In this document: one piece after another, positions 35,400 to 46,400 of the stretch | How positions within the stretch are numbered: position 1 is the first letter of the stretch | Layout of the letters: the number at the start of each line of letters is the position of its first letter | From: Cyrtodaria siliqua | Taxonomy: Eukaryota; Mollusca; Bivalvia; Adapedonta; Hiatellidae | Assembly (NCBI GenBank): GCA_037043455.1 | Contig: JAWPHD010001271.1 | Coordinates: 248,001-312,000, forward strand | Length of the DNA: 64,000 nt | Direction: 5' to 3' | Translations under genes and position numbers: made by a program | Notes under the pieces: model-generated | What the model was told of the DNA's origin: nothing | What the model saw: only the letters and a program-made list of their open reading frames with translations | Database searches by the model: none

Positions 35400-36640
35400 T
35401 CTGAGAAAAGAAAACATCTTGTGACCAATACCATGTGTACCGGAACTTACTATAAAAGAGATTTTATGTTGTGCCTTTCAACAGATACTCAGACAGATGT
35501 AGCTGAAGCCTTTAATGACAATTCTCGGTATCTGGATGACATATTGAACATTGACAATACTTTCTGTTCTACTATGATTAATACTATCTATCCTAAAGAA
35601 CTTCAACTCAACAAAGCTAACATTTCTGATACTGTCGCGTCTTTTCTTGATTTATATCTCCCCATTGAAAATGGAGAAGGAATTATTAAATATATGACAA
35701 GAGAGACGATTTTCTCAACTTATTCGTTTTTCTAGAGCTTGTAGTCGTGTTAAGGACTTTAATATTCGTAATATTTGTATAACTAAGAAGCTACTCCAGC
35801 AGGGCTACCGTAACCATAACTTTCGAAATTGTATTATCGTAACCATGATCTACTTTTAAGATATAAAAATAATTGAAGAACTCTTCTGCGACAAGGACTA
35901 TCACTACCTGCCTTCTATAATGGTGTGATTTATAAAATTCGTAAGATCCTTGGTCAAAATCACTTTCATACAATCCTTATTAAACTTTTTAAACAATTTA
36001 TCAAATGAGGTTATGACACTATTATTTTTCAACGCACTGCATGTTTAGTGGTTGAACCATTTACAGTTCGCCACTATGCTTTCCTCTTTGTTTGTGTGAT
36101 GACCGGACAGCGGTATTGCAACCTATGATGACGTCTACCTAAATCCTCAAAGTACGGTAGCGTTTGATGTTTGTCTTAAATTGTGTCTTAACGGTTTGTT
36201 CTCTTGTTGCTTTGGCTTCTACCAAGTCATTGAGCACTTGCTTTGTGTCTTTTTTATTTTATTTGTTTTTTTATTCATATATACATGACCATTTATGTGT
36301 TATATTTATATTGCCTATTAGTACTGCCTTGTTTGTTAGAGGAGAATATAACCTCGCGGAGATATCTTTATTTACACAGTCCCGTTTTATTGGGATACCA
36401 ATAGAGTTATAGTGAGGTTTACTGCAATAAATCTAGAACCTTGTTTAAACCCCAGCGGCCTTTTTTGTCACTGACCCTTCCAAGGCGGTAGCCCTATTGT
36501 CAACCCTATTATTTTTGTGATGTCATATCTTGCCTTTTATTCATCTTGTAATTATTGTTTGTTTCTGTGCGTGTTTTGTGCGGTCCTGGCATGCTACATT
36601 TCATGATGATTTTTGTATCAACTTTTACCGACAGTAAACT
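35400..36640 (+). pseudogene. YLDD-RT retroelement copy with catalytic motif, internally deleted
   Basis: 35421-35735 codes about 100 residues including DNSRYLDDILNIDN (RT palm motif YLDD), IYPKELQLNKANISDTVASFLDL and IKYMTRE. About 120 bases present in the 61.4-kb copy are missing near 35712, after which a shifted and stop-ridden frame matches ACSRVKDFNIRN ... LLRQGLSLPAFYN ... to the end near 36132. The 3' UTR follows, with 'CCTTCCAAGGCGGTAGCCC' at ~36476. It is the only copy here keeping the palm motif. Hairpin repeats of the AATAAA-loop family lie on both sides (35213-35345 and 37085-37190), in opposite orientation. Confidence 0.7.
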
Positions 36641-37084
36641 GGAACTAGCAGTTCAATTTATTTCAATGATTCTGGACATTTCATATCTTCACTAGTACAT
36701 GTAACAATTATTTTGTTATACACAATGACAAACATGTCTTCTGATGGTCAACCATTTCTTCTACAATCATTTCTTTTCTAAAATGTCATCAATATTCATG
36801 TCTTTAACTTTAGCTTGATTGATTCTTTATTTTTTTGGCGACGAAAGGGCTAATCGTTCATTACATTTTCGTAAATCTATTCTCGTTGCTGAGTTACCAA
36901 CAGACACATGGTCACTGACTGAAAAAACATTGGATAATCCACATCTTCCCGTCTTTATGGCCTAATTTATACTATATCATCAAATTCTTTGAGAAAATGA
37001 AATGAAATCTCGTGCCTTGCGTGAAAATTCCATCTTCTAGTAAGGTTTACTCCCCTTCTTCCAAGAACAGTTAGCGGGCGTGAG

Positions 37085-37190
37085 ATGTGTAGCACCTTAT
37101 ATTACCTCCCATGAACAGACTCAATAAAACCGAGTCTGCTACTTTTCTCTTTGTTTGTGTTTGTTGCTTTCAACGGGTCCCCTTTTCAGT
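37085..37190 (-). repeat. AATAAA-loop hairpin repeat, copy 6 (partial)
   Basis: AGACTCAATAAAACCGAGTC and GTGTTTGTTGCTTTCAACGG. A run of short CTTCCCGTCTTCTAAGAA repeats follows, to 37350. Confidence 0.7.
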
Positions 37191-37194
37191 GTTT

Positions 37195-37355
37195 ATTTAC
37201 TTCCTGTCTTCTAAGAATAGTTATTTCCCGTCTTTTAAGAAGAGTTACTTCCCTTCTTCTAGGAATAGTTACTTCCCGTCTTCTAGGGAGATTTTAAGAA
37301 GAGTTATTTCCCGTCTGCTGACATGATTAACTTCCCGTCTTCTGAGAAGAGTTCT
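37195..37355 (+). repeat. Short CTTCCCGTCTTCT repeats
   Basis: About eight imperfect units of 20-22 bases, GTTACTTCCCGTCTTCTAAGA type. They give a spurious Ser/Tyr/Phe-rich frame. Confidence 0.75.
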
Positions 37356-37639
37356 CATTATTAAGATTGCAATCATTTTCGCTGGTATTATGATGAAAGC
37401 ATGATGTTCGCAAACTTAGACCTTAACTGGTCTCCAGAAAAGATGCCTGTCTACATATCTAATCCCTCCATGCGAGCTGCATCGTTTAAATTGTAGTGTT
37501 TTCCTGTTCGTTTATATGATGGATCGCTGATAAAAATGTTAATAGCCTTGGAGAGAATGCTTGTGTTTGTCAGTTTGGGAGCACTATTATTTAGCGTTTG
37601 AAAGTCGAAGCAATCTTCAAATGCTGGACTTAGTCTCTG

Positions 37640-38235
37640 TCCGCTGCGTATTCGAAACCCACTGGGAGCTCGATTATAAGTAAGAATGTGTCAATTCTCC
37701 AATTCTCATACAGATGGCGGGAGGTATACAGTACTGATTTAAACATATTTTATTGCCATATAATATGCAAACGGGTTGGGCCACAAGTTCTAACAACATT
37801 AGTTACGGCCCTTCCCAATACAATATATTACAAAAATGTACATGGCTAAGCTAGTAGTTACATAGTATATATACACATTGTTGGTTTAACAATTACCATA
37901 TACTTGAATATACCTGAGATCAGTTCCATTAGCTGTTGTCAAATATGGTATAGAGAGAAGAGATAGGAAGAAGCAAGGTAGTGATAACAGAAAGCAAGAT
38001 TATAGACATTCAGTACAGTGAGTCAGAGCAGTATGCACCTTTGTTAGAACTTGGTAAAATGTGCTAGTTTGTAAAGCGCTTGGTTTCGCTAATGTATTTT
38101 TGGAAAGCATTAAAAATTGAAAATTACAGTACTGGTTCTGCCCAGGAAAATGTGGGCCGTCTGCCTCCACCATGAACAAAATCGACAGAACATGTGCTGA
38201 AAATGACGTAAAGTGCCATTCACCCAACCAACCAA
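37640..38235 (+). mobile_element. SINE family A split by a 388-bp insertion
   Basis: SINE parts at 37640-37736 (TTCGAAACCCACTGGGAGCT, GATGGCGGGAGGTATACAGT) and 38125-38235 (ACAGTACTGGTTCTGCCCAG, CTGCCTCCACCATGAACAAA). The insert 37737-38124 is flanked by TACAGTACTG on both sides (37727-37736, 38125-38134), a 10-bp target duplication. The minus strand of the insert ends AATAAAATATGTTTAAAT, like a LINE 3' end. Confidence 0.8.
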
Positions 38236-38883
38236 TCAATCAAATTTCTGATGCTAGATGCCGCAATGATGCTGATGACGTATACAGTAGTCACGTGACT
38301 TGATTTAGTTGCATTTTCTACAACACTCCTGGCAGAAAACAGAAAAATGTACCAAGTACACCTAGCTTGAATTAAACTCATCTACCACACAATACCCAGT
38401 TTTATAACCATATCCACTGATATGTGTTCGTAAGTATTTGATAATATATATAAATATATATATACGTGCTGTTTCATTCATATTTGTAAATATGTTATTA
38501 AGATGGCCTCAAGGAATATTGGCTTTGCTAATTATGTCCCCCTATATAAGTAAATACATATTAAATATGAAAGTTAGCTGTTCGGGAAAACTTAGTAACA
38601 AAGACATATCAATACTTGTGTAAAGCGTGTTATTTATTGTTTACTTTCATATTTTAGTGTAAAATAAGGACGTTAAACGCCAATGACGAAGGACTACGTA
38701 TTTAAACACTTAATAACTTCATAGTGCGTCATTTTGGAGCCTCATTAACAGAGTTTCATTGCGTCATATTAATAAAACTTGTAGTTCTATTGCACTTCTG
38801 TATCACTCCCTTTACTCACTGGCAAAATACCAAACGCAGCTCTTTAGACGTTGTTTACGGGAGAAACATAATAAGTTAACAAT

Positions 38884-39405
38884 AAAGGAATGAAGACTTA
38901 CAGCTAAACCGTTTTCTGAAAAACTTGCGCATAGGTGAAAGAATCGGAAGTTAAACAAAGAAGATATGATCTTTTGATGGTTCTTTTTAAACGGATATGA
39001 AAGTCGCCATTTTGAGAACTATGACATCATAATTTTAAATTACCATAGACTATATATGGACTATTTATAAATAGGATAACTTATTGATTTAAAGGAACAA
39101 TATTACACCAACTTTATGAAAAAGGTATACAAAAGTGTACATTATATGACCAGGAAATGACTGCATTTATTTGCAAGTGTTTTCTTTGCTTTAAATGATA
39201 TATATTAATATGCCATATATAGTAATGTAGAACTATGACGTCATAGTTCTTAAAGTCGCGGTTCTAATATCCGTTTTAGAACAACCTTTAAATGAACATA
39301 TTTTCTTTGTTGATCATCCGATTATGATAATTGTTTCAGTTTTTCCTAGTTGGTCAGAACGCTCAATAACAAAAACCTTATTTGGATGTACGCCTACATT
39401 CCCTT
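38884..39405. mobile_element. piggyBac-type MITE, decayed copy
   Basis: Relative of 7994-8535: AACTATGACATCATAATTTT and AACTATGACGTCATAGTTCT in opposite arms, GCCTACATTCCCTTTC at the right end. The TTAA flanks are degraded. Confidence 0.7.
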
Positions 39406-39409
39406 TCAA

Positions 39410-41355
39410 CGTCTAATGAAACATAACAGATGTATACTCGCTGAAGTCATTTCATGGAACTGGATTTTGCTGAATGTCTACACAATTTTATAATTAATCG
39501 TCCTAAGTCAATTCGGTAAACAAAATCGATAAATAAACAATCTGAATTATATTACTGGATTGTTTAGTTAATACCTTCTAAATTTCCAGCATGGTTTCGA
39601 TTAAATCTCTGATATCACCTTCTTACGTGAACTTCATTTCAACTAGCATGCCACTCTTTAATTACTGTAACTATGCACATGATGACGTAGTATCGGTCAA
39701 TATTACACTGACCCGCCAATGGCACGCATAACAATATTCCATAATTGCATAGCAACATCACGTGACAGTTTAAACCATTAATTGGAGACATCCCAATTAC
39801 ATAAAATGAAGGTAGACAGAACTATAAAGGCGTCAAAAAGTCAATATGTCCACAGGCAAATGTTCCCTCTCACAAAAGGACCAATCCTCCAATAAGGTAA
39901 TAGTACTTTAAACATTTTCCAATAACGTCATTTATTGAAATAATTAGTTCTCCCTCAGGACAAATCACAAAAAGGTGACGATTTGTATCATGCTGGCTTA
40001 ACTTGTGTAAGATAATTTCGAGGCTCAGGTAATAACATTAAACAAAGAGAACAAAATTCTCTATGGACTGGTGATGATATCGTTTTCCCCCTTTAGAGAA
40101 TTTAGTTGCAAACACGAAAAATAATGTGATGTAATGGGCACATGGCAATATTCAAGAATGTATCAACCAATTTCGCCGCGATTTATCCAGTATCGCTTGA
40201 TCTTTAAACTTGATTGCATATATTTAAACAAAGATAATATCATTTGGGAGTTTTCATTTTTTCTTCGTTAATTTACCATACCACGACTGGTAATCAGTGG
40301 AGCTACTTCCGTTTGGACGTATATGGAAAAGTGCTCAAACACCATTTCCGAACTAGTTTCAACGCCAAAAATAAGGGTAAAACTGGTCGTAAAGCTTTAC
40401 TATTTCTTCGTTATTTATTTTATTCGCTGCCGGAACAGCAGTGACTCTTATGTGGTTTTCATAATTGCACATGGTTAGGTAGCAATGAACAGTTTCTTTG
40501 AGTTTTCACTTTGATAACGCAATCTTATAATTACATATGGTAGCAGTGAAAAGTTTATCTGTGTTGTAAGGCACACTGTAACGCACACGCATCCCTTACA
40601 TGTGAACACTTGTATTTCTGTGCTGATGTGTACTTCTAGCACGTCGTACTATAAAGGTGAATATATAATCAATATGTCACAATAACGCATGTCAAGGATT
40701 TGACTAGAGCAAAGCGATGTCGCCCACCTTGATTCAAATTGTTTGGTAGGAAGAACTGATGATTAAAATTGGGAAGAAAGTTTCTGGTAAGAAAAAAATG
40801 GTCCTGGCATGTTTACGTCTTCCTGACAATTTTTTTTTCAATATTGTTCTTGATCGGTTATTATGTTAACCTTTTTTCCCAGTTCCAACCCAGATATAAT
40901 GCTATTTTCTCTCGGCAGCTATTTTACGCCTGCGTAAAACCTTGCTTGTTTGTCTTGATATGAAAAAAACCCGGAAATTTCCGTGTGGTTATTTTCAGCT
41001 CGAACATGGCCCAATTTTGTTTTCGAAAGATGCTTAATTTGATCCCAGGGACTTTTAGTCCGTTCGAACATTGCAGTTTGTTTCTCAACTTTATCGTCGC
41101 CACTGAGTTTGTTTTCACATGTGTGCCTATTTTACGCTACATATCGACAAGAGCACATCAAATATCGACCAGTTGGTGCATATTGCCTATGGACAAAGGT
41201 ACAACACAGAGAACGTTTCAGGGGTAGAAATACATTATTTGTTAAAAAGAAGAGATAGCTCCAATGTCACAGAGCTAGTTCTAAGACTACAGAGATAGAG
41301 CCAATGCCAACTTAGTATGAGGATGTAAAGTCTAACCATTTCGTACTCCGAAACT
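39410..41355. other. No gene recognised
   Basis: AT-rich spacer. Frames at 40244 and 40985 lack recognisable domains and splice signals I could defend. Confidence 0.4.
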
Positions 41356-41357
41356 CG

Positions 41358-41462
41358 GGGCCGCATTGTTTGCGTTTCCATCTAACGGACGAGTCGGGGG
41401 GAGGTGTCTTGCATAAGGACACACAATGGTGCCAGTGAGGCTGGAACACGTGTTCTTCGGAT
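41358..41462 (-). repeat. SINE fragment, 'GTGTCC..GCAAG' family
   Basis: Minus strand: GTTCCAGCCTCACTGGCACC, TTGTGTGTCCTTATGCAAGA and CACCTCCCCCCGACTCGTCC. A relative lies at 33417. Confidence 0.65.
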
Positions 41463-41464
41463 CA

Positions 41465-42575
41465 GATTTTTTTTTTTTATTATTATTATAGGTATAATAT
41501 ATGTAAACGTATTCCCAATTGCTCTGATTGTGTGATAAAACAGGTTTTATATATAAAACAGCTCGAGAAAATCACGAGGCAGGCTCCTCATATGTTGGCG
41601 TAGTCTTGATCATCTTCGATGCTTGATTATAAAAACAACGTGTCTTTTTATCTTTTTTTTAAAAAAAAATAATAGCGAGCGTCGCAGATGATCTAGACTA
41701 ATGCAGGAGATGCAGAGATTACTTGTATTCACTGTAGCACTGTTCCAGTTCTAATATTCAATACTATGTATGTTATGGCTTTTCTATTATACCATTTACA
41801 CGAGTAACTGGTCTTCACATGATAGGGGTGTTTTCCGCATTATCTAATAAGAAATATGTTGTATAATGTCGTGGATATTAGTTATTTTCTACCTTGGAAA
41901 TATTAGAAAGCCTTCGGCTGATAGAACAGTCTGATCAAAAGATAAATAAAACAAGCTTACTTTGATCATATTCGAAACATATGCAACTCATTTTATACGT
42001 GTTCGTCTTTCTAATTAAGTTATAGGGACTGGGGGCAATCTGGAAGAACTATTGGTAATAGCCATATACGAATAAAAAACATCTTTCATAAAGAAAACGC
42101 ACTTAATTTAGCTCGTTTATAAAACATCGATCTGATAAATTCGCCGGCTCGACGAGTTGTTGATGTATAAATGATAAATATTAATTCATTGAAAAATTAA
42201 TACACAATGAGAAGAACACTTTGTGATAAACATAGACGTTTAGTGATGTATATGTACAACTGAAAAACAAAGACTAACGAATTAATGCATATTTTTATTA
42301 GTTTAAAATGTTAAATAAATCAAGGGCGATAATTCATTATTGCACCAATTTAACACACAATACACATTTACTAAGCATTGATTGGAAACAATAGTGGGAT
42401 TACCACGATAAGTTAACATTGCACATTGGTTAATAAATAATGCTGGGTCAAAACCACCACACGGATTGCCCGCAGACCCTGTTCACTGGTATACAATAGA
42501 AAACCACAATTGTTCACCAAATGTCTCCTTTTGTTTTACATTTCGTGGATTCGCATTTTCAGAATTTTTTAAAAA
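41465..42575. other. No gene recognised
   Basis: AT-rich spacer downstream of the glycosyltransferase gene. A minus-strand AATAAA at about 42294-42299 may end that gene's transcript. Confidence 0.35.
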
Positions 42576-42925
42576 CAGAAACGAGATGAGCTGATACATA
42601 CGACATGAGCTGTTTACTTTTCAACACCACATACGATATTAGCTGTTAGTTCTCAACACCAGAAACTAGATTAGCTGTTACGTACGACATGAACTGTTTA
42701 CTTCTCAACACCACATACGATATTAGCTGTTAGTTCTCAACACCAGAAACGAGATTAGCTGTTAGTCCTCTTGCCTTAAACGAGATTAGCTGTCAGTTCC
42801 CGCCAACACAAACGAGACACAAACGAGACTAGACGTTAGACACACATATAATTAGCTGTAAGTTCTCGCTAAATCAACGAGATTAGCTGTTACTTCTCGC
42901 CAACACAAACGAGAGATTAGGTGTT
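42576..42925 (+). repeat. Minisatellite, ~31-base units
   Basis: ACGAGATTAGCTGTTAGTTC / TCTCAACACCAGAA units, with a larger ~90-base repeat (CATACGACATGAGCTGTTTA ... CACATACGATATTAGCTG) twice. It lies 90 bases past the glycosyltransferase stop, so it may be transcribed as 3' UTR. Confidence 0.8.
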
Positions 42926-43014
42926 AGTTCTCAAATGAGATCCAACAGTTTAAATACTAATGAAACTACCATACCATGATTTTTTAAATTTTAATAATAC
43001 ACACCTAACACGTC

Positions 43015-43478
43015 TTAACTTTTACAAAGCTCTTTATTTCCGAGTAAAATGTGCCTGGAGACTGCGCCCAATGTTGTGTTAAGAGTCCGTATAATGGTTA
43101 GATTTATCGGCTGTTTGTACCATCTTGCGTACACATGCATACCGTAGTTAGTTCGCCAGTCATAATTCTCTTTATATATCTTATCAGTTTCCTTCCAATT
43201 AGGCCGGGTAAAATTAAACCCTTCCACGTGAATAAGTTCAGGGTGTTTTTTAGCGAGCGTGTTAGGGACCCAAAGAGCGTTGTACGCCCATATCTTTTTA
43301 TAATCATCTTTGTAGCTTTGGTACCACAAGTGCAGGAACGTTGCGTTTTTCTTCGACATTACCAGCTGCGACCCCATCGTATTGGGCATTTCGTGGGCTT
43401 GGGTGTGCACGTAGCGTCTAAGGGAGTCGATTGGGCGAAGGAGTATTTCGTCAAAGTCGAGGTACACTCCACCATATG
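43015..43478 (-). CDS. Glycosyltransferase exon 4: DXD catalytic core and C-terminus
   Basis: The acceptor is CTTTTTTTACAG|CATATGG. The exon codes AYGGVYLDFDEILLRP, with the DXD metal/nucleotide-sugar motif, then about 140 residues of the catalytic domain to a TAA at 43017-43015. Four N-glycosylation sequons lie here. A continuous reading frame runs upstream to 43554, but the part before 43478 is intron: the splice acceptor and the family alignment both start at AYGG. An AATAAA on the minus strand lies near 42294-42299, a possible but unproved poly(A) signal about 720 bases downstream. Confidence 0.9.
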
Positions 43479-46400
43479 CTGTAAAAAAAGAATAGCAATT
43501 AGTTTTGTTTAAAGTCCCTATCACTGTGACCTTGACCTTGACCTGTGACCTCATGTCATAGGAAAACGTTTAGATGAACACCGTTTCTAAACCTACTGAC
43601 GACGAGTTTTATATATAGACATTACATATTTCGAGAATCCAAACTCTATAGACACAATATAAACGGCTTTAACCAGCCAGGCCAAAACCCGAATTAAGAG
43701 TTACCAATGCATTCAGTTTACGCATATTCGATCACGGGTAGTTTAAGAACTCGCCAATAACTTATACTTTTAATCGACACATTATTAATCATATATTCTA
43801 TTATATGACCTGATCACCTGGATAGAGTTTTGAAATACGGTTTTGTGGTGTAATGTTGCCTTATACCACAATAGCCTAAATACACACTATGCATCGTGTA
43901 ATACCCGAGGATATACACAGCGTATGTTAGTTATTGTGGTATAAATACAATAGAGCATGAGTATTGCACGTGTACGGACGATAATGCACTCGCTAACTCT
44001 CGTGCATTATCTCTCCGTACACGTGCAAAACTCATGCTCTATCCTATCATATTAGTTTCTTTCACCCTTGTGGATATCCATGTTATGTCATATAACAAAA
44101 TAAGGCTACACATGTTGTTTTTCTACAGATGTCATTGCACCATTGATTTTCCTTCTTCGTTTTATATAGGACGATAATGTAAGTCAAGAGACAAAAAAAT
44201 GCTCATTTTTCCCCCCATAGAAGAACATTTTAAAACACATATCAATCAAACGATCGAGCGTCCTCCAATATATAAACATGCAATAAAAACAGGGGGTCAT
44301 GTATCATATCTGTTGAATGACGTCACGTTCTATTTTGACACAACACAGATAGATTTACCCCGTTTCTACGATCGATTTTCTATATATGGCAATTATAATT
44401 AAATATCTCAAACAAACACTAATAAATGTTTCCAATACATCATTCGGGTGAATTATTAGTGCATTTTGTATCAATAGTAAAGCAGGGAAACGTTTTTTAA
44501 TAGGCACTATTTGACTACACCACGGAAGCACAAATGCAATGGTGCTATTACGTGATCGAAATTTCTACAAATGCACTGTATTTGAATCATTTCTCTAAAT
44601 GGTTATCCTTTTTTAGTATTTGATTTAAAAAGATGTACATTATAAAAGACAATGTCCAGGGATGATTTTGTTTGACGTGTAATAAATTCTATACTCGTCC
44701 TAAATGCTTGCTAGCTTGCTATATATGTTCGCTATCACTCATCATACGCTGTAATATTATAAGGGATGCAACTCCTACATACTGGTAAATTTTCAGAGAT
44801 AGATAAATGATCTCCCTTGATTTAGTTTTTGCTATGTTAAATCCCAGCGGGTAATATATGATATGTGATATGTGCTACACACATAATATAAACATTTAGT
44901 CAGTTAGTTAGTTAGTTGGTTAGTTAGTATTTCGTTTGCTTCAAGTTAATCACTGATCTTATTTTTACAGGTACAGCTATGAATAGATGCACCAACATTC
45001 CAAATTTGGCAGTTAGGAATAATAAATTTATGCCAGAAAGTATAGAAAATAAATACATTATATAATTGTTTTGATATAATTATCTGTATAGGGTAATGTT
45101 TAGAGTATTTACATGCCAGATTTTATGGTTTAAACATGCTTTATTATATAGAAATGTGTAAGGCTCTCTGAGAATCTTAATGTATAAAATGAGCAAACAA
45201 GTTTCGCTGGGATAATTTCTTTATACTCTATCCTGACATTTAATTTGGTATGGTGTTTTACGTCGTTTTCAACACAAGTAAGGTTATATATGACGGTCGA
45301 TTTTTTCTGGTGGAGGCAGACCACCCACTTTTCCTGGGTAGAACCAGTACTGTACACCTCCCGCCATCCGTAAGAATCGACACTTCCTCACTTACAAGTC
45401 AAGCTCCCAGTGAGATTCGAACCCGCAGCGTTGAGAGGCGAAGGTTTGCAACGCAACGTCGTTAACCATTCGGCCACGGAGTCGCTTCCTGACATTTAAG
45501 AGCTGTCAAAATATTTAAGAGCTGTCGAAATAGGAATATAATAGGAACATAAACTAGACGCATACCACATACATATAAGAGACTATCAGCTTTAGCTACA
45601 CGTTATGGCTTATTGTTGATTTCGTCCATTGTTTTTTCGTTTAGGGCAAAGCATTTTGTTAGAATCTGGGACCATACGCCGCTGTCCATGGTACCACGTT
45701 GAAGATTCCATGTTCGCCGTCATATGCATGCCAACTTCGGGATGGCTCGTACTATTGACATTTTAAATATTGAGTTATATTCAACATGGGGCTAGAGGGC
45801 TTGAACGGTAGCTAGTATTTTCACTACCGTTCACGAATATCAAACCTAGACTGCAATATTTTTTATACTTATCGTGTTCGACGATTTTCAAATTTTTCCT
45901 ATCATACTCTTTATTAATGGTTTAGTTTAAACTTATTTATTTTACATCGATTGTAACGAAAGCTCTTTGAACTTATTTGAATCACTCTCGATGTATTCCA
46001 GTACTAAGCAATGCAGATAGAATGTCTTGCTCAGGGACACAACGCATATGGCAATGACGGGAACCGAACCCACGACTTTTGGATCATGGGTCCAACGCTC
46101 TACCACTAGACCACAGCGCTCCAATTTTTAATGTGTCTGCTTTAACCTGTATGTTAAACGTAGGCATACAAGTAGAACAGGAAATTACCACACAGAACAC
46201 AGTCACCCTCAAACACGCATTCAAAATGAACAACAGTTATATAGAGAATATTATGTCAGTGCCTTTTACTATCAAGTTTATTAGGCGAGGCTTAGAAAAC
46301 AAGAACGGCGAGGCTCTGCCGAGCCATTCTTCGTTTTCGTGCCGAGCCTAATAAACTTGATTTCTCAGAATGTTACGCTTATCGAGGACGCCGCCATGTT

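Noticed and set aside
43135..43512. 125-codon plus-strand frame
   Set aside because: Antisense shadow of glycosyltransferase exon 4.
43479..43554. Upstream extension of the exon 4 reading frame
   Set aside because: A T-rich tract with CAG acceptor lies at 43479 and phases match exon 3; the extension is intron.
46050..46124. Possible tRNA gene on the minus strand
   Set aside because: Cloverleaf-like A and B boxes are present, but a SINE core (GTGTCC..GCAAG) follows directly, so it is a SINE head.
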